A stretch of DNA of 64,000 nucleotides from Corynebacterium lowii (GTDB lineage: Bacteria > Actinomycetota > Actinomycetes > Mycobacteriales > Mycobacteriaceae). The position numbers were made by a program, and so were the translations under genes. Positions 43,149 through 51,060 of the stretch are shown here, in pieces; within the stretch, counting starts at the first letter, position 1, and each line of letters starts with the position of its first letter. The DNA lies in assembly GCF_001412085.1 (NCBI RefSeq), contig NZ_LKEV01000005.1, positions 62,001 to 126,000 on the forward strand, in the 5' to 3' direction. The notes under the pieces were generated by a model. That model was not told the origin of the DNA and searched no databases. It saw nothing but the letters and a program-made list of their open reading frames with translations.

Positions 43149-44897
43149 ATGAGCCTATCTACCGTCCTCATTGCCAATCGCGGCGAGATCGCCGTGCGGA
43201 TCGCTCGCGTGGCAGCAGACCTCGGCATGCGTTCCATCGCGGTGTACTCCGACGTGGACGCCGAGGCACCTCACGCATTGGCCGCCGACGAGGCCTACCG
43301 GCTACCCGGCACCTCGCCCGCAGAGACCTACCTCAACGCCCCGGCCATCCTAGAGATCGCCCTGCGCGCAGGCGCGGACTGTATTCACCCCGGCTACGGC
43401 TTCCTCTCTGAGAACTCCTCTTTTGCTCGCGACGCCATCGCTGCGGGGCTCACCTGGATTGGCCCCAACCCGGAGACCATCGACTCCCTGGGTGATAAGG
43501 TCTCCGCCCGCCGCATCGCGGAATCGGTGGGCGCTCCCCTGGCCCCCGGCACCTCCGACCCCGTGGATACCTGGGAGCAGGCCCGCGACTTTGCCGAGGA
43601 ACACGGTCTGCCCATTGCCATTAAGGCCGCCTTTGGCGGCGGTGGGCGCGGGCTCAAGGTGGTATCCCAGATGAACGAAATTGAGGATGCCTTTGAGTCT
43701 GCCGGGCGCGAGGCCAAGGAGGCCTTTGGCCGCCCCGAGTGCTTCGTAGAAAAGTTCCTCACCAAACCCCGCCACGTGGAGGCTCAGGTGCTGGCCGATC
43801 AGCACGGCAACGTGGCCGTGCTGGGCACCCGCGATTGCTCCACCCAGCGCCGCTTCCAAAAGCTCGTGGAGGAGGCACCTGCGCCTTTCCTCAGCGATAA
43901 GCAGCGCGAGGCAATCGTGGAGGGCGCGCGCGAGGTCTGCCGCAAGGCGGGCTACGTGGGGGCGGGCACTGTGGAATACATCGTCTCCGAGGACGGCACC
44001 GTCTCCTTCCTAGAGGTCAATACCCGTGTGCAGGTGGAACACCCCGTCACCGAGGCCGTCACGGGAATAGACATCATTGCCGAGCAATTCCGCATCGCCG
44101 CAGGCCAACCCCTTTCTTTCCAGGGCGATCCCACCTCCGAGGGCCACGCCTTTGAGTTCCGCATCAACGCCGAGGACGTCGCCCACGGTTTCGTGCCCTG
44201 CCCCGGCACCGTCACTACCTTTGAGGCACCCCTTGGCCCCGGTATCCGCGTGGACGCCGGAGTGCGCGCGGGTTCCACCATTCCGGGCGTCTACGATTCC
44301 CTCCTGGCCAAGCTCATCGTGTGGGGCCCCACCCGCGAGGTAGCCCTCGCCCGCGCCCGGCGCGCCCTGCGCGAGTTCCGCATCGAGGGGGTGCGCACGG
44401 TGTTGCCCTTCCACCGCGAGATCGTGAATCACCCCGCGCTCACCGGGGATCACCTGGGCATTTATACCGACTGGGTGGATAAAGAATACACCCCCACCCT
44501 GGGCGAATCCCCCGAGGCCATTGAAGAGGCCTACACCGAGCGCACCACCGTGAGCATTGAGATCGACGGCCGCCTGCACACCGTGGGGCTGCCCTCCTCC
44601 CTGCTGAGCTTATCGACGCCGCCCGCTGCTTCCGGTACCGCTGGTGCTGCTGGGGGCAGCGGGGCGTCGGCAAGCTCTGCGGCTGGTGAGGGCGATGTGG
44701 CCTGCCCCTATACCGGCACGCTGGTGGCGTGGAAAGTAGAGGAAGGCGAGGAAGTGAGCGAGGGTCAGGCCGTGGCCACCGTGGAGGCCATGAAAATGGA
44801 ATCCAACGTGACGGCCCCGCGCTCCGGTACCATTCACCTATTGACCACTCCGGGTGAGGCCGTGGAACGCGGCACCGCCCTGGCCCGTATTCAGTAA
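43149..44897 (+). CDS. Biotin carboxylase with biotinyl domain (AccA-type), 582 aa
   Basis: N-terminal VLIANRGEIAVRIARVAADL; ATP-grasp AAFGGGGRGLKVV near 163, FLEVNTRVQVEHPVTEAVTG near 285 and FRINAEDVAHGFVPCPGT. After a Ser/Ala/Gly linker comes the biotinyl domain with VEAMKMESNV, whose Lys carries biotin. Full length for an acyl-CoA or urea-type carboxylase alpha chain, but no carboxyltransferase beta subunit is nearby, so the PxpC-like half or a distant subunit may be the partner. Located 14 bp after the pxpBC fusion. Confidence 0.9.
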   Translation: MSLSTVLIANRGEIAVRIARVAADLGMRSIAVYSDVDAEAPHALAADEAYRLPGTSPAETYLNAPAILEIALRAGADCIHPGYGFLSENSSFARDAIAAGLTWIGPNPETIDSLGDKVSARRIAESVGAPLAPGTSDPVDTWEQARDFAEEHGLPIAIKAAFGGGGRGLKVVSQMNEIEDAFESAGREAKEAFGRPECFVEKFLTKPRHVEAQVLADQHGNVAVLGTRDCSTQRRFQKLVEEAPAPFLSDKQREAIVEGAREVCRKAGYVGAGTVEYIVSEDGTVSFLEVNTRVQVEHPVTEAVTGIDIIAEQFRIAAGQPLSFQGDPTSEGHAFEFRINAEDVAHGFVPCPGTVTTFEAPLGPGIRVDAGVRAGSTIPGVYDSLLAKLIVWGPTREVALARARRALREFRIEGVRTVLPFHREIVNHPALTGDHLGIYTDWVDKEYTPTLGESPEAIEEAYTERTTVSIEIDGRLHTVGLPSSLLSLSTPPAASGTAGAAGGSGASASSAAGEGDVACPYTGTLVAWKVEEGEEVSEGQAVATVEAMKMESNVTAPRSGTIHLLTTPGEAVERGTALARIQ

Positions 44898-44906
44898 AGG
44901 AAAAAG

Positions 44907-45530
44907 ATGAGAGCAGCGCAGGCGGCTGCCTCGCTGCGCCGCGCCATCTCCTCCGGGCATTACCGGCCCGGCGATCAGCTGCGCGAGGTGGATATGGCGC
45001 GGCTGCTGGGTATATCCCGCAACACGCTCCGGGAGAGCTTTGCCCTGCTCACCTCTGATGGGCTGGTGGTGCACGAACCCAACCGGGGAGTATTCATCAC
45101 CTCCCCCACCGTGGCAGACGTGCGCGATCTTTATGCCGCACGCATGGTGCTAGAGCCCGCCGCGCTGCGCTGGGGAACGGGACTTCGGGTGGAACTGCTG
45201 AGCGGCCTGGTGGAAGAGGCCGAGGCCGCCTACGCACGCGGGGATATGACGGCGGTGGCGCAGGTCAACCAGCAATTCCATCAGGAGATCGTGGCGGGTT
45301 CGGGGGCGGAACTGCTTGCCCACACCATGCAGCAATTCCTCGCGCGGATGAGGTTGGTATTTCTTTCCGCCGAGCGGCTCAACCCGGACTTTCACGCCCG
45401 ATTCATCGAGGACAACCGGGCCGTGGTCACCGCCCTTGCGCAGGGAGATAACGCCCGCGCCGCTGAGGTTATGCACGCCACTCTGGGTAAGACCTGCGAG
45501 GTGGTGGTGGAGTTGGTGGGTGGGGAGTAG
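44907..45530 (+). CDS. GntR-family regulator with FCD domain, 207 aa
   Basis: Winged-helix N-terminus: LRRAISSGHYRPGDQLREVD, LLGISRNTLRESFALLTSDG and VVHEPNRGVFITSP. The C-terminal all-helical FCD effector domain contains DLYAARMVLEPAALR, NQQFHQEIVAGSG and ALAQGDNARAAEVMHATL. It is the last gene of the oxoproline operon and is the best candidate to bind the palindromes at 40790 and 47906. The ligand is probably 5-oxoproline or a related acid (inference). Confidence 0.9.
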   Translation: MRAAQAAASLRRAISSGHYRPGDQLREVDMARLLGISRNTLRESFALLTSDGLVVHEPNRGVFITSPTVADVRDLYAARMVLEPAALRWGTGLRVELLSGLVEEAEAAYARGDMTAVAQVNQQFHQEIVAGSGAELLAHTMQQFLARMRLVFLSAERLNPDFHARFIEDNRAVVTALAQGDNARAAEVMHATLGKTCEVVVELVGGE

Positions 45531-45551
45531 CGAGAAAGGCGCACACGGGGA

Positions 45552-45668
45552 TTGTGCCGAGTGCGGGCCACGTATATAGTCCTTTTAGAGAAGGGTGAGA
45601 ACAGGGTCTCTCACCATGAGGTGGAGGAGTCTGCGGGATAATTTTACGCCCGCAGGCTCTTTCGTTTT
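45552..45668 (+). ncRNA. Structured small RNA, tandem copy 1, with its promoter
   Basis: Promoter TTGTGC (45552-45557), 17-bp spacer, TATAGT (45575-45580); transcription should begin near 45587. The RNA of about 80 nt has stem GGTGAGA/TCTCACC around loop ACAGGGTC, a purine-rich linker (GAGGTGGAGGAG) and a terminator stem with CTGCGGG/CCCGCAG at its top, ending TTTCGTTTT. Copy 2 is about 175 bp downstream. It faces the Abi gene. No open frame of note. The RNA call rests on repetition, promoters and paired changes. Confidence 0.72.
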
Positions 45669-45725
45669 CACTGTTCAGACCGGTTTTATGGGGTTATTTC
45701 CCAAGATGATCTGAGAGCACTGTCC

Positions 45726-45842
45726 TTGCACTATACGCAGACTAGGTATATGATTTTCTCTAGGAAGGTGAGGACAAGGTCCCTCGCCATTGAGGTGGAG
45801 GAGTCTGCGGGATAATTTTACGCCCGCAGGCTCCTTCGTTTT
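45726..45842 (+). ncRNA. Structured small RNA, tandem copy 2, with its promoter
   Basis: Promoter TTGCAC (45726-45731), 17-bp spacer, TATGAT (45749-45754); start expected near 45761. The same fold as copy 1: stem GGTGAGG/CCTCGCC around ACAAGGTC, then a 12-bp terminator stem (GGAGTCTGCGGG with CCCGCAGGCTCC) and TTCGTTTT. Where it differs from copy 1 in the stems, pairing is kept (A-T to G-C, G-C to G-U or back). Its T run ends 2 bp before the stop of the convergent Abi gene. Confidence 0.72.
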
Positions 45843-45843
45843 G

Positions 45844-46584
45844 TCATCTCGGTTTGCCCTTACTCACCTGCGCTACCCTACTCACACCCGTGAGCCAATT
45901 AGCAACATCCGGGTCAATGCTCCTCACTAGGGAGAACGCCTCTCCAACCTCGTCGCGGACATCAACGTTAAGCAAAGAATCCATGTGTGAAACCCTGTTG
46001 CGCAACCCATGCACCTTGGCTACACGCCAATAAGTTCGCTCCCCGTGGGGATCATCGCTGTATGGAAAAGCCGAGCATAATGCTTCCGTCCACAGCCTAC
46101 GCCTATTGCTATTGCCTCTATTATCGAACGAGGCATTCACCCCGTAGTTTGGTAATAAATCCTTCCACATGCCAAACATGACCTGCGATAACACATCATC
46201 ATGGGACACGCTATCGCCATATCGTGGATGATTTTCTTCTCGGAGTTCGGCCTCTTTACAAGCACGCCGGTACGCCTCCCTCCGCTTCCTCCCCACCAAC
46301 CCCCGCAGCGGCGCCACCGGCTCCTCCAAGAGCCAACTGCGGCCACCGCCTTCCCGTCTATTCCACTCTTGGAGTTGCTTATCCATAGCGTTGCGCAGAA
46401 TTACCTCGGTAATTCCCAGCACCTGTTGCACGGCGGCAGATAATTCAGCGTGCCATCCATAGAGCGCTAAAGCATTTTTCTCATTTCCCCCGGATTCCTC
46501 TAGATAAGGCCCCATCCTAGAGCGATGGAGCGCAGCAATAACCTTCCTGCGAGCCCCCTGCTTCATAGAGGAATCATGGCACAA
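45844..46584 (-). CDS. Abi-family (Abi_2, AbiD/AbiF-like) HEPN protein, 246 aa
   Basis: Abortive-infection protein of the Abi_2 family. Typical features: YGWHAELSAAVQQVLGITEV and ILRNAMDKQL near 42-70, SHDDVLSQVMFGMWKDLLP near 127-146, RRLWTEALCSAFP near 162, and the HEPN ribonuclease motif GLRNRVSHMDSLL near 191-203, where R-x4-H is the putative active site. Start may be ATG 46584 or 46566; neither has a clear ribosome site. It follows the NRAMP gene after 45 bp on the same strand and ends against two structured RNA genes. Abi_2 genes are known neighbours of conserved RNAs, which suggests an RNA-controlled toxin. Confidence 0.82.
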   Translation of the reverse strand: MCHDSSMKQGARRKVIAALHRSRMGPYLEESGGNEKNALALYGWHAELSAAVQQVLGITEVILRNAMDKQLQEWNRREGGGRSWLLEEPVAPLRGLVGRKRREAYRRACKEAELREENHPRYGDSVSHDDVLSQVMFGMWKDLLPNYGVNASFDNRGNSNRRRLWTEALCSAFPYSDDPHGERTYWRVAKVHGLRNRVSHMDSLLNVDVRDEVGEAFSLVRSIDPDVANWLTGVSRVAQVSKGKPR

Positions 46585-46629
46585 AAATCAGTGCCGCGAG
46601 GCAAAAGTACCCCTATCTCACAGCACCAT

Positions 46630-47853
46630 CTAGCCCCACAGCGCCGCCAACCCGGAGAGTGAGTTCCACCCCAGGTAGATGGTCAGCAACCACACCACCG
46701 TGCCCAACACTTTGAGCCACATCGGGTAGCGGTAGCCCTTCAAAAGGTCCTGGCGCCGCCAGGTCACCCACAGCACCGCCGCAAAACCCACGGGCAGGAT
46801 GAGCCCGTTGAAGGCTCCGGCGAAGATGAGCAGGGTCTGCGGGGCGGAATTGAGCAACAGGTAGGCCACGGTGCACACCACAATGAAGGCCACCGTGGCC
46901 AGGGAGCGCACCTTGGGAGAGGTGGATTGGGTGGTCACAAAGCTCACCGAGGTATAGGAGGCGCCGATCACCGAGGTCAACCCCGCCGCCCAGAGCACCA
47001 CGCCGAAGAGGCGCAGGCCGATTTCACCGGCGGCGTGGTAGAAGGCGTCGGCAGCGGTGTTGTCCTTAGCCAGGGTCACACCGGTGGCCACCACGCCGAG
47101 CACCGCGAGGAAGAGCAGCACGCGCATCACTCCGGTGACGATGATGCCCAGCACGGAACCGCGGGTGATGTGGGAGAGGTTTTCCGGCCCGGTAAAGCCG
47201 CTATCAATCATGCGGTGGGCTCCGGCGAAGGTGATATAGCCGCCCACGGTGCCGCCCACCAGGGTGGTAATCACCAGAAAGTCCACCTCGCTGGGGGCCA
47301 CGGTGTTCTTCAGGGCCTCGCCCACGGGCGGGGCGGAAGCAATGGCTACGTAGAGCATGAGCAGAATCATCAGGGCACCCAGGCCCGCCACGATGCGGTC
47401 GAGCGCCATGCCCGCGCGCTTGGAGAGGAATACCAGCACGGCCACCAGGGCGGAGGCGGCACCGCCGATTTTGGGATCAAGGCCAAACATGGCGTTGGTA
47501 CCCAGGCCCGCACCGGCGATATTGCCGATGTTGAATACCAATCCCCCGGTGAATACGAAGGCCGCCATGACCCAGCCGAGGTTGGGCAGCACGGTATTGC
47601 CGAGTTCGTGGGCACGCAGGCCGGTGATTCCCAGCACGCGCCATACGTTCATCTGAATGGCGACGTCCACCAGGATGGATACCAGGATGGCAAAGGCAAA
47701 GGCCGCGCCCATTTGAACGGTAAACACGCTGGTTTGGGTGAGGAATCCGGGGCCGATGGCGCTGGTAGCCATCAGGAACATTGCACCGAGGATGGCGGTG
47801 CGCCCGCCGCTATTGCGCGCGCGGGTTTGTGCTTTGTTCGGTTTCTCGCTCAT
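46630..47853 (-). CDS. NRAMP-family transporter (YcsG-like), 407 aa
   Basis: Eleven hydrophobic segments starting LGAMFLMATSAIGPGFLTQT. The helix 1 site reads SAIGPG where metal transporters have D-P-G-N, so it is probably not a Mn/Fe carrier. In Bacillus the NRAMP-like ycsG lies with ycsF and kip genes, and the same association is seen here with pxpA and pxpBC. Likely substrate is 5-oxoproline or a related compound (inference). Its promoter carries the palindrome at 47906 shared with pxpA. Confidence 0.85.
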   Translation of the reverse strand: MSEKPNKAQTRARNSGGRTAILGAMFLMATSAIGPGFLTQTSVFTVQMGAAFAFAILVSILVDVAIQMNVWRVLGITGLRAHELGNTVLPNLGWVMAAFVFTGGLVFNIGNIAGAGLGTNAMFGLDPKIGGAASALVAVLVFLSKRAGMALDRIVAGLGALMILLMLYVAIASAPPVGEALKNTVAPSEVDFLVITTLVGGTVGGYITFAGAHRMIDSGFTGPENLSHITRGSVLGIIVTGVMRVLLFLAVLGVVATGVTLAKDNTAADAFYHAAGEIGLRLFGVVLWAAGLTSVIGASYTSVSFVTTQSTSPKVRSLATVAFIVVCTVAYLLLNSAPQTLLIFAGAFNGLILPVGFAAVLWVTWRRQDLLKGYRYPMWLKVLGTVVWLLTIYLGWNSLSGLAALWG

Positions 47854-47905
47854 AGCACGTCCTTTCCTTGCTGATCGCCAAGATATGTGACCCGCAACAT
47901 TCTAT

Positions 47906-47920
47906 GGTTGTTGAACAATC
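47906..47920. promoter_or_regulatory. Palindromic operator before the NRAMP gene
   Basis: GGTTGTTGAACAATC differs at one base from the pxpA operator at 40790 and lies 53 bp before the NRAMP start codon. TTGTTGAACAA is the common core. Confidence 0.68.
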
Positions 47921-47978
47921 TGCACAACATTCACGCCACCCACGCTTGCCCCCATGAAAGGTATAGAGCTAATATAAA

Positions 47979-47992
47979 ACCGTCCAGACGGT
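47979..47992. promoter_or_regulatory. TetR-type operator before the MFS gene
   Basis: ACCGTCCAGACGGT has 6-bp arms around CA and overlaps the end of a likely -10 region (AATATAAAA), 22 bp before the MFS start. The adjacent TetR gene at 49506 is the natural ligand. Confidence 0.6.
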
Positions 47993-48014
47993 AAAGTTAA
48001 TAAGGAAGGTCACT

Positions 48015-49493
48015 ATGTCAGCCCTACGACGCTGGGGAAGTTTGACGGTACTCGTCGGCGCCGTACTCCTGCTCGCTATCGACGCCACGGTGCTCCACCT
48101 CGCCATGCCCTCACTGAGCAGGGATCTCTCCCCCACCGCCGAGCAAATGCTGTGGATCGGAGATATTTACTCCCTCGCCCTCGCCGGCCTCTTGGTCACG
48201 ATGGGCAACCTTGCCGATAAGATCGGCCGCAAGAAACTACTCCTCATCGGCACCACGGCCTTCGGCGCGGCCTCCGTCCTCGCGGCCTTCGCCCCCACCG
48301 CCACCGCGCTCATCGGAGCGCGGCTCCTGCTCGGCATCGCCGGGGCCACGATCATGCCTTCTACCCTCTCGCTCATCCGCGCCATCTTCACCGACGCCGC
48401 CGAGCGCACCCGCGCCATCGCGTTATGGTCGGCGGCGTCGGCAAGCGGTATTGCCCTAGGCCCACTCATCGCCGGATTGTTGCTGCAACACTTCTGGTGG
48501 GGCTCGGTATTCCTCATTAATATCCCGGTGATGGTGGCCGTGCTGATCTTTGGTGGCTGGCTGCTGCCGGAATCGCGCAACCCCTCCGCCAGTTCCTTCG
48601 ACCTGCTCTCTAGCGCGCTCTCCATGCTGGGCATCGTGCCACTGGTGTATGCCATTAAGCACGCCGCCGGTGGGGATTGGGACATGAGCGTATGGGCCTG
48701 CGCCCTCATCGGTGTTGTGGGGCTCATCTCCTTCGTGCGCCGCCAGCGCCGGGTGGAGAACCCGATGATCGACGTGCAACTCTTTGCCAACAAGGCCTTT
48801 AGCGGCGCGGTATTTACGAACTTCATCTCCGTTTTTGCCCTCAGCGGCTACATGTTCTTCTTTGCCCAGTACCTCCAACTAGCGCGCGGGCTTAGCCCCC
48901 TGCAAGCCGGACTCACCCAACTCCCCCTCGCGGTGGCGGCCATGATGGTCACCCTCTTCGTGGGCGTTCTCCTGGGACGCTTGGGCCGAGGCCGCGCCAT
49001 CGCCACGGGCCTCATCATCGGCGCCGTCGGACTGCTGCTGATCGCCGTGATAGAGGATAGCGAGCAACTATTCTGGGTGCTCCTGGCCACGATCCCCCTG
49101 GGGTTGGGTGTGGGCATCTCCGAGACCCTGAGCGTGGACGCCGTGGTTTCCGCCGCGCCCGTGAAGAAGGCCGGTGCGGCCTCCTCCATCTCGGAGACGG
49201 CCTACGAACTCGGCGTGGCCCTCGGCATCGCCATTCTCGGCTCGCTCATGTCCGTGCTCTACCGCAATAACCTCGACCTGCCTGCTGATCTCCCCGCCGA
49301 AGTCGCGGAGCCAGTACGCGATTCCCTGGCCTCTGCCACCGCGGCCCTCGAATCCGGCAGTGCCACTCTGGCCGCCGCCCAAGATGCCTTCATCCACGCC
49401 ATGCAGACCACCACGTTGAGCGCCGCCGGGGTTATGGTCTTAGCAGCCATCGTGGCCTATAAGCTCATTCCCAGCCCCAAAAATGCCGCTTAG
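48015..49493 (+). CDS. DHA2/EmrB-QacA-type MFS drug exporter, 492 aa
   Basis: Fourteen hydrophobic segments. Motif D1-like LLAIDATVLHLAMPSLSRDL with the helix 1 Asp typical of proton antiporters, GNLADKIGRKKLLLIGT (motif A) and LLLGIAGATIMPSTLSLIR are visible. GVGISETLSVDAVVSAAPVK is the C-terminal family signature. AAGGAAGG precedes the ATG. Followed after 12 bp by a TetR regulator. Confidence 0.92.
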   Translation: MSALRRWGSLTVLVGAVLLLAIDATVLHLAMPSLSRDLSPTAEQMLWIGDIYSLALAGLLVTMGNLADKIGRKKLLLIGTTAFGAASVLAAFAPTATALIGARLLLGIAGATIMPSTLSLIRAIFTDAAERTRAIALWSAASASGIALGPLIAGLLLQHFWWGSVFLINIPVMVAVLIFGGWLLPESRNPSASSFDLLSSALSMLGIVPLVYAIKHAAGGDWDMSVWACALIGVVGLISFVRRQRRVENPMIDVQLFANKAFSGAVFTNFISVFALSGYMFFFAQYLQLARGLSPLQAGLTQLPLAVAAMMVTLFVGVLLGRLGRGRAIATGLIIGAVGLLLIAVIEDSEQLFWVLLATIPLGLGVGISETLSVDAVVSAAPVKKAGAASSISETAYELGVALGIAILGSLMSVLYRNNLDLPADLPAEVAEPVRDSLASATAALESGSATLAAAQDAFIHAMQTTTLSAAGVMVLAAIVAYKLIPSPKNAA

Positions 49494-49505
49494 GAGCACA
49501 CCACC

Positions 49506-50063
49506 ATGTCACGCACCAGCGGGCGCAGCGTCCAGGAAACCAAGGCCCTCATCGTGGAGGCCGCCGCGCACCTCGTGCGCAAGCACGGAATGTCCGTGGC
49601 GCTTTCCGACATCGCCGCCCAAGCCGGGGTATCCAAAGGCGGGCTGCTCTACCACTTCCCCACCAAGGAACAACTCATGGGAAAACTCATCTCCAACCAA
49701 GTGGCGCACTTTCGCCGCGAGGTAGAGCAGGCCGCCGAACAGGAGGAACCCGCACCGGGGCGCCTGGCGCGGGCCTATATCCAGGTGAGCTTCGCCGGTG
49801 CGGCCGATGAGGGAAATCTCCAAGACCTCATCAGCCTCTCCGCACAACTCATGACGGAACCCGGCCTGCGTGCCGTGGCCCAGGCGGATGCCGAGCGCTG
49901 GCGCGCAGAACTCTTTGACGATGGCCTCGACCCCGCTGCCGTGCGGCTCATCGTGGCCGCCGCGGATGGTTTTAGCTCCGGGTTGTTATGGGGCGGCGTG
50001 CTCAACGATGAGGACCTTCCCCTGCTGCGCGATCAACTCCTTGAGCTGACGCACCCGCGGTGA
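49506..50063 (+). CDS. TetR-family regulator, 185 aa
   Basis: N-terminal helix-turn-helix: ETKALIVEAAAHLVRKHGMS, VALSDIAAQAGVSKGGLLYH, FPTKEQLMGKL. The C-terminal ligand domain is LISLSAQLMTEPGLRAVAQA to the end. Co-transcribed with the exporter and likely its repressor, acting at 47979. Confidence 0.9.
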   Translation: MSRTSGRSVQETKALIVEAAAHLVRKHGMSVALSDIAAQAGVSKGGLLYHFPTKEQLMGKLISNQVAHFRREVEQAAEQEEPAPGRLARAYIQVSFAGAADEGNLQDLISLSAQLMTEPGLRAVAQADAERWRAELFDDGLDPAAVRLIVAAADGFSSGLLWGGVLNDEDLPLLRDQLLELTHPR

Positions 50064-50065
50064 GC

Positions 50066-50740
50066 CTAGAGGGCGTCGATAAGCGCCACCACGCCCAGCG
50101 CACCGAGAAAGACGCCCACCACATAGCCCGCGATACGGATGGATTGCAGGGGATTTGCGCGCGCCCACTCGAAGAGCCTGCCCACGGGCGAATAGGGATA
50201 ACGGCGCACCCAGGCGACGATGAACCCGCTGAGCACCGGCAGGCTCAGCGCCACCGCCGCGTACACCACCATGCCCAGGTAACGCTGCGCGGCCCCGAGG
50301 TCGGAGGCGGAGACCACCCCGATGCCCAGATAAAAGGGCAAGGAGGTGGCCGATTGCACCACGCCGAGCACGAAGCCCACCACGGGAGTGATCGCCGCGG
50401 GGCCGCGAAGGGGCCGCAGCACCCGAGCCACCAAGGCCACGGTGCCCTCCCCGGAACTGCGCGCCGTCATTATCAGCGAGGCCAGGCCAAAAACGATGAG
50501 GAGAACGCCGAAAAGGGGCGATTCCGTGGCATGGCGTACCCAATCCTCCATGCCGTCAAAAATGAACATCACGAAGAGGGAGTACAGGAACACCCCCAGC
50601 CAATCGCCCAGCACCAGCAGCGTGGCCACGGCACCGTAGCGCCCCTTGCGCGGCAGCACCACCCCCAGCGCCACGAGCACGCCGATGAGCAGCACATTCA
50701 CCGAATCCGCAAAGGCGAGGGAGGCGGCGCGAAGGATCAA
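50066..50740 (-). CDS. GAP-family (Sap-like) integral membrane protein, 224 aa
   Basis: Six hydrophobic segments beginning LAFADSVNVLLIGVLVALGV, with LVLGDWLGVFLYSLFVMFIF, LLIVFGLASLIM and PVVGFVLGVVQSATSLPFYL. This matches the GAP/Sap membrane family of mycolata, linked to surface lipid transport in mycobacteria. Start is TTG 50740 with CAGGAG just before it; the longer upstream frame is low-complexity. Convergent with the TetR gene, leaving 2 bp. Confidence 0.75.
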   Translation of the reverse strand: MILRAASLAFADSVNVLLIGVLVALGVVLPRKGRYGAVATLLVLGDWLGVFLYSLFVMFIFDGMEDWVRHATESPLFGVLLIVFGLASLIMTARSSGEGTVALVARVLRPLRGPAAITPVVGFVLGVVQSATSLPFYLGIGVVSASDLGAAQRYLGMVVYAAVALSLPVLSGFIVAWVRRYPYSPVGRLFEWARANPLQSIRIAGYVVGVFLGALGVVALIDAL

Positions 50741-51013
50741 GGTTTCTCCTGCGGGGGTTGAGGGGCACGGAAGCGAACTTTCCTCACTGTAACCGACCGC
50801 GCCGTGCCCACGGGCACCCTGCTCCACGCCGTGTGCTCCATCGCGTAGTGCCGCCCCTACTGCGCCTCCCTCCCGTTGCGCCTCTCCTGCACGTCCTCCC
50901 GTATGCCCCTCCTGCGCACTCACGCGCTACCTGAGCGCTGCCTGCACGCGGCCGGCGTCGGGTTGCTCGGAAAATCTGCACTCCACGGGAAAAGTTGCCA
51001 CAATAATGAAAGT

Positions 51014-51030
51014 TTGCATAGACTGTGCAA
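51014..51030. promoter_or_regulatory. Inverted repeat at the MMPL promoter
   Basis: TTGCATAGACTGTGCAA has 5-bp arms around 7 bp, about 31 bp before the MMPL start. It fits an operator for the TetR protein encoded after the exporter. Confidence 0.4.
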
Positions 51031-51060
51031 GAATCTTGTTCCCGTGCAGAAAGAACACCC

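Noticed and set aside
45577..45845. CRISPR array
   Set aside because: Only two units of about 100 bp with promoters, stems and terminators; no short regular repeats with unique spacers and no cas genes.
45577..45845. Riboswitch leaders
   Set aside because: Each unit ends in its own terminator and no plus-strand gene follows; the next gene is convergent.
46630..47853. Mn/Fe importer (classical MntH)
   Set aside because: The metal-binding D-P-G-N motif of helix 1 is not present and the gene belongs by context to the oxoproline locus.
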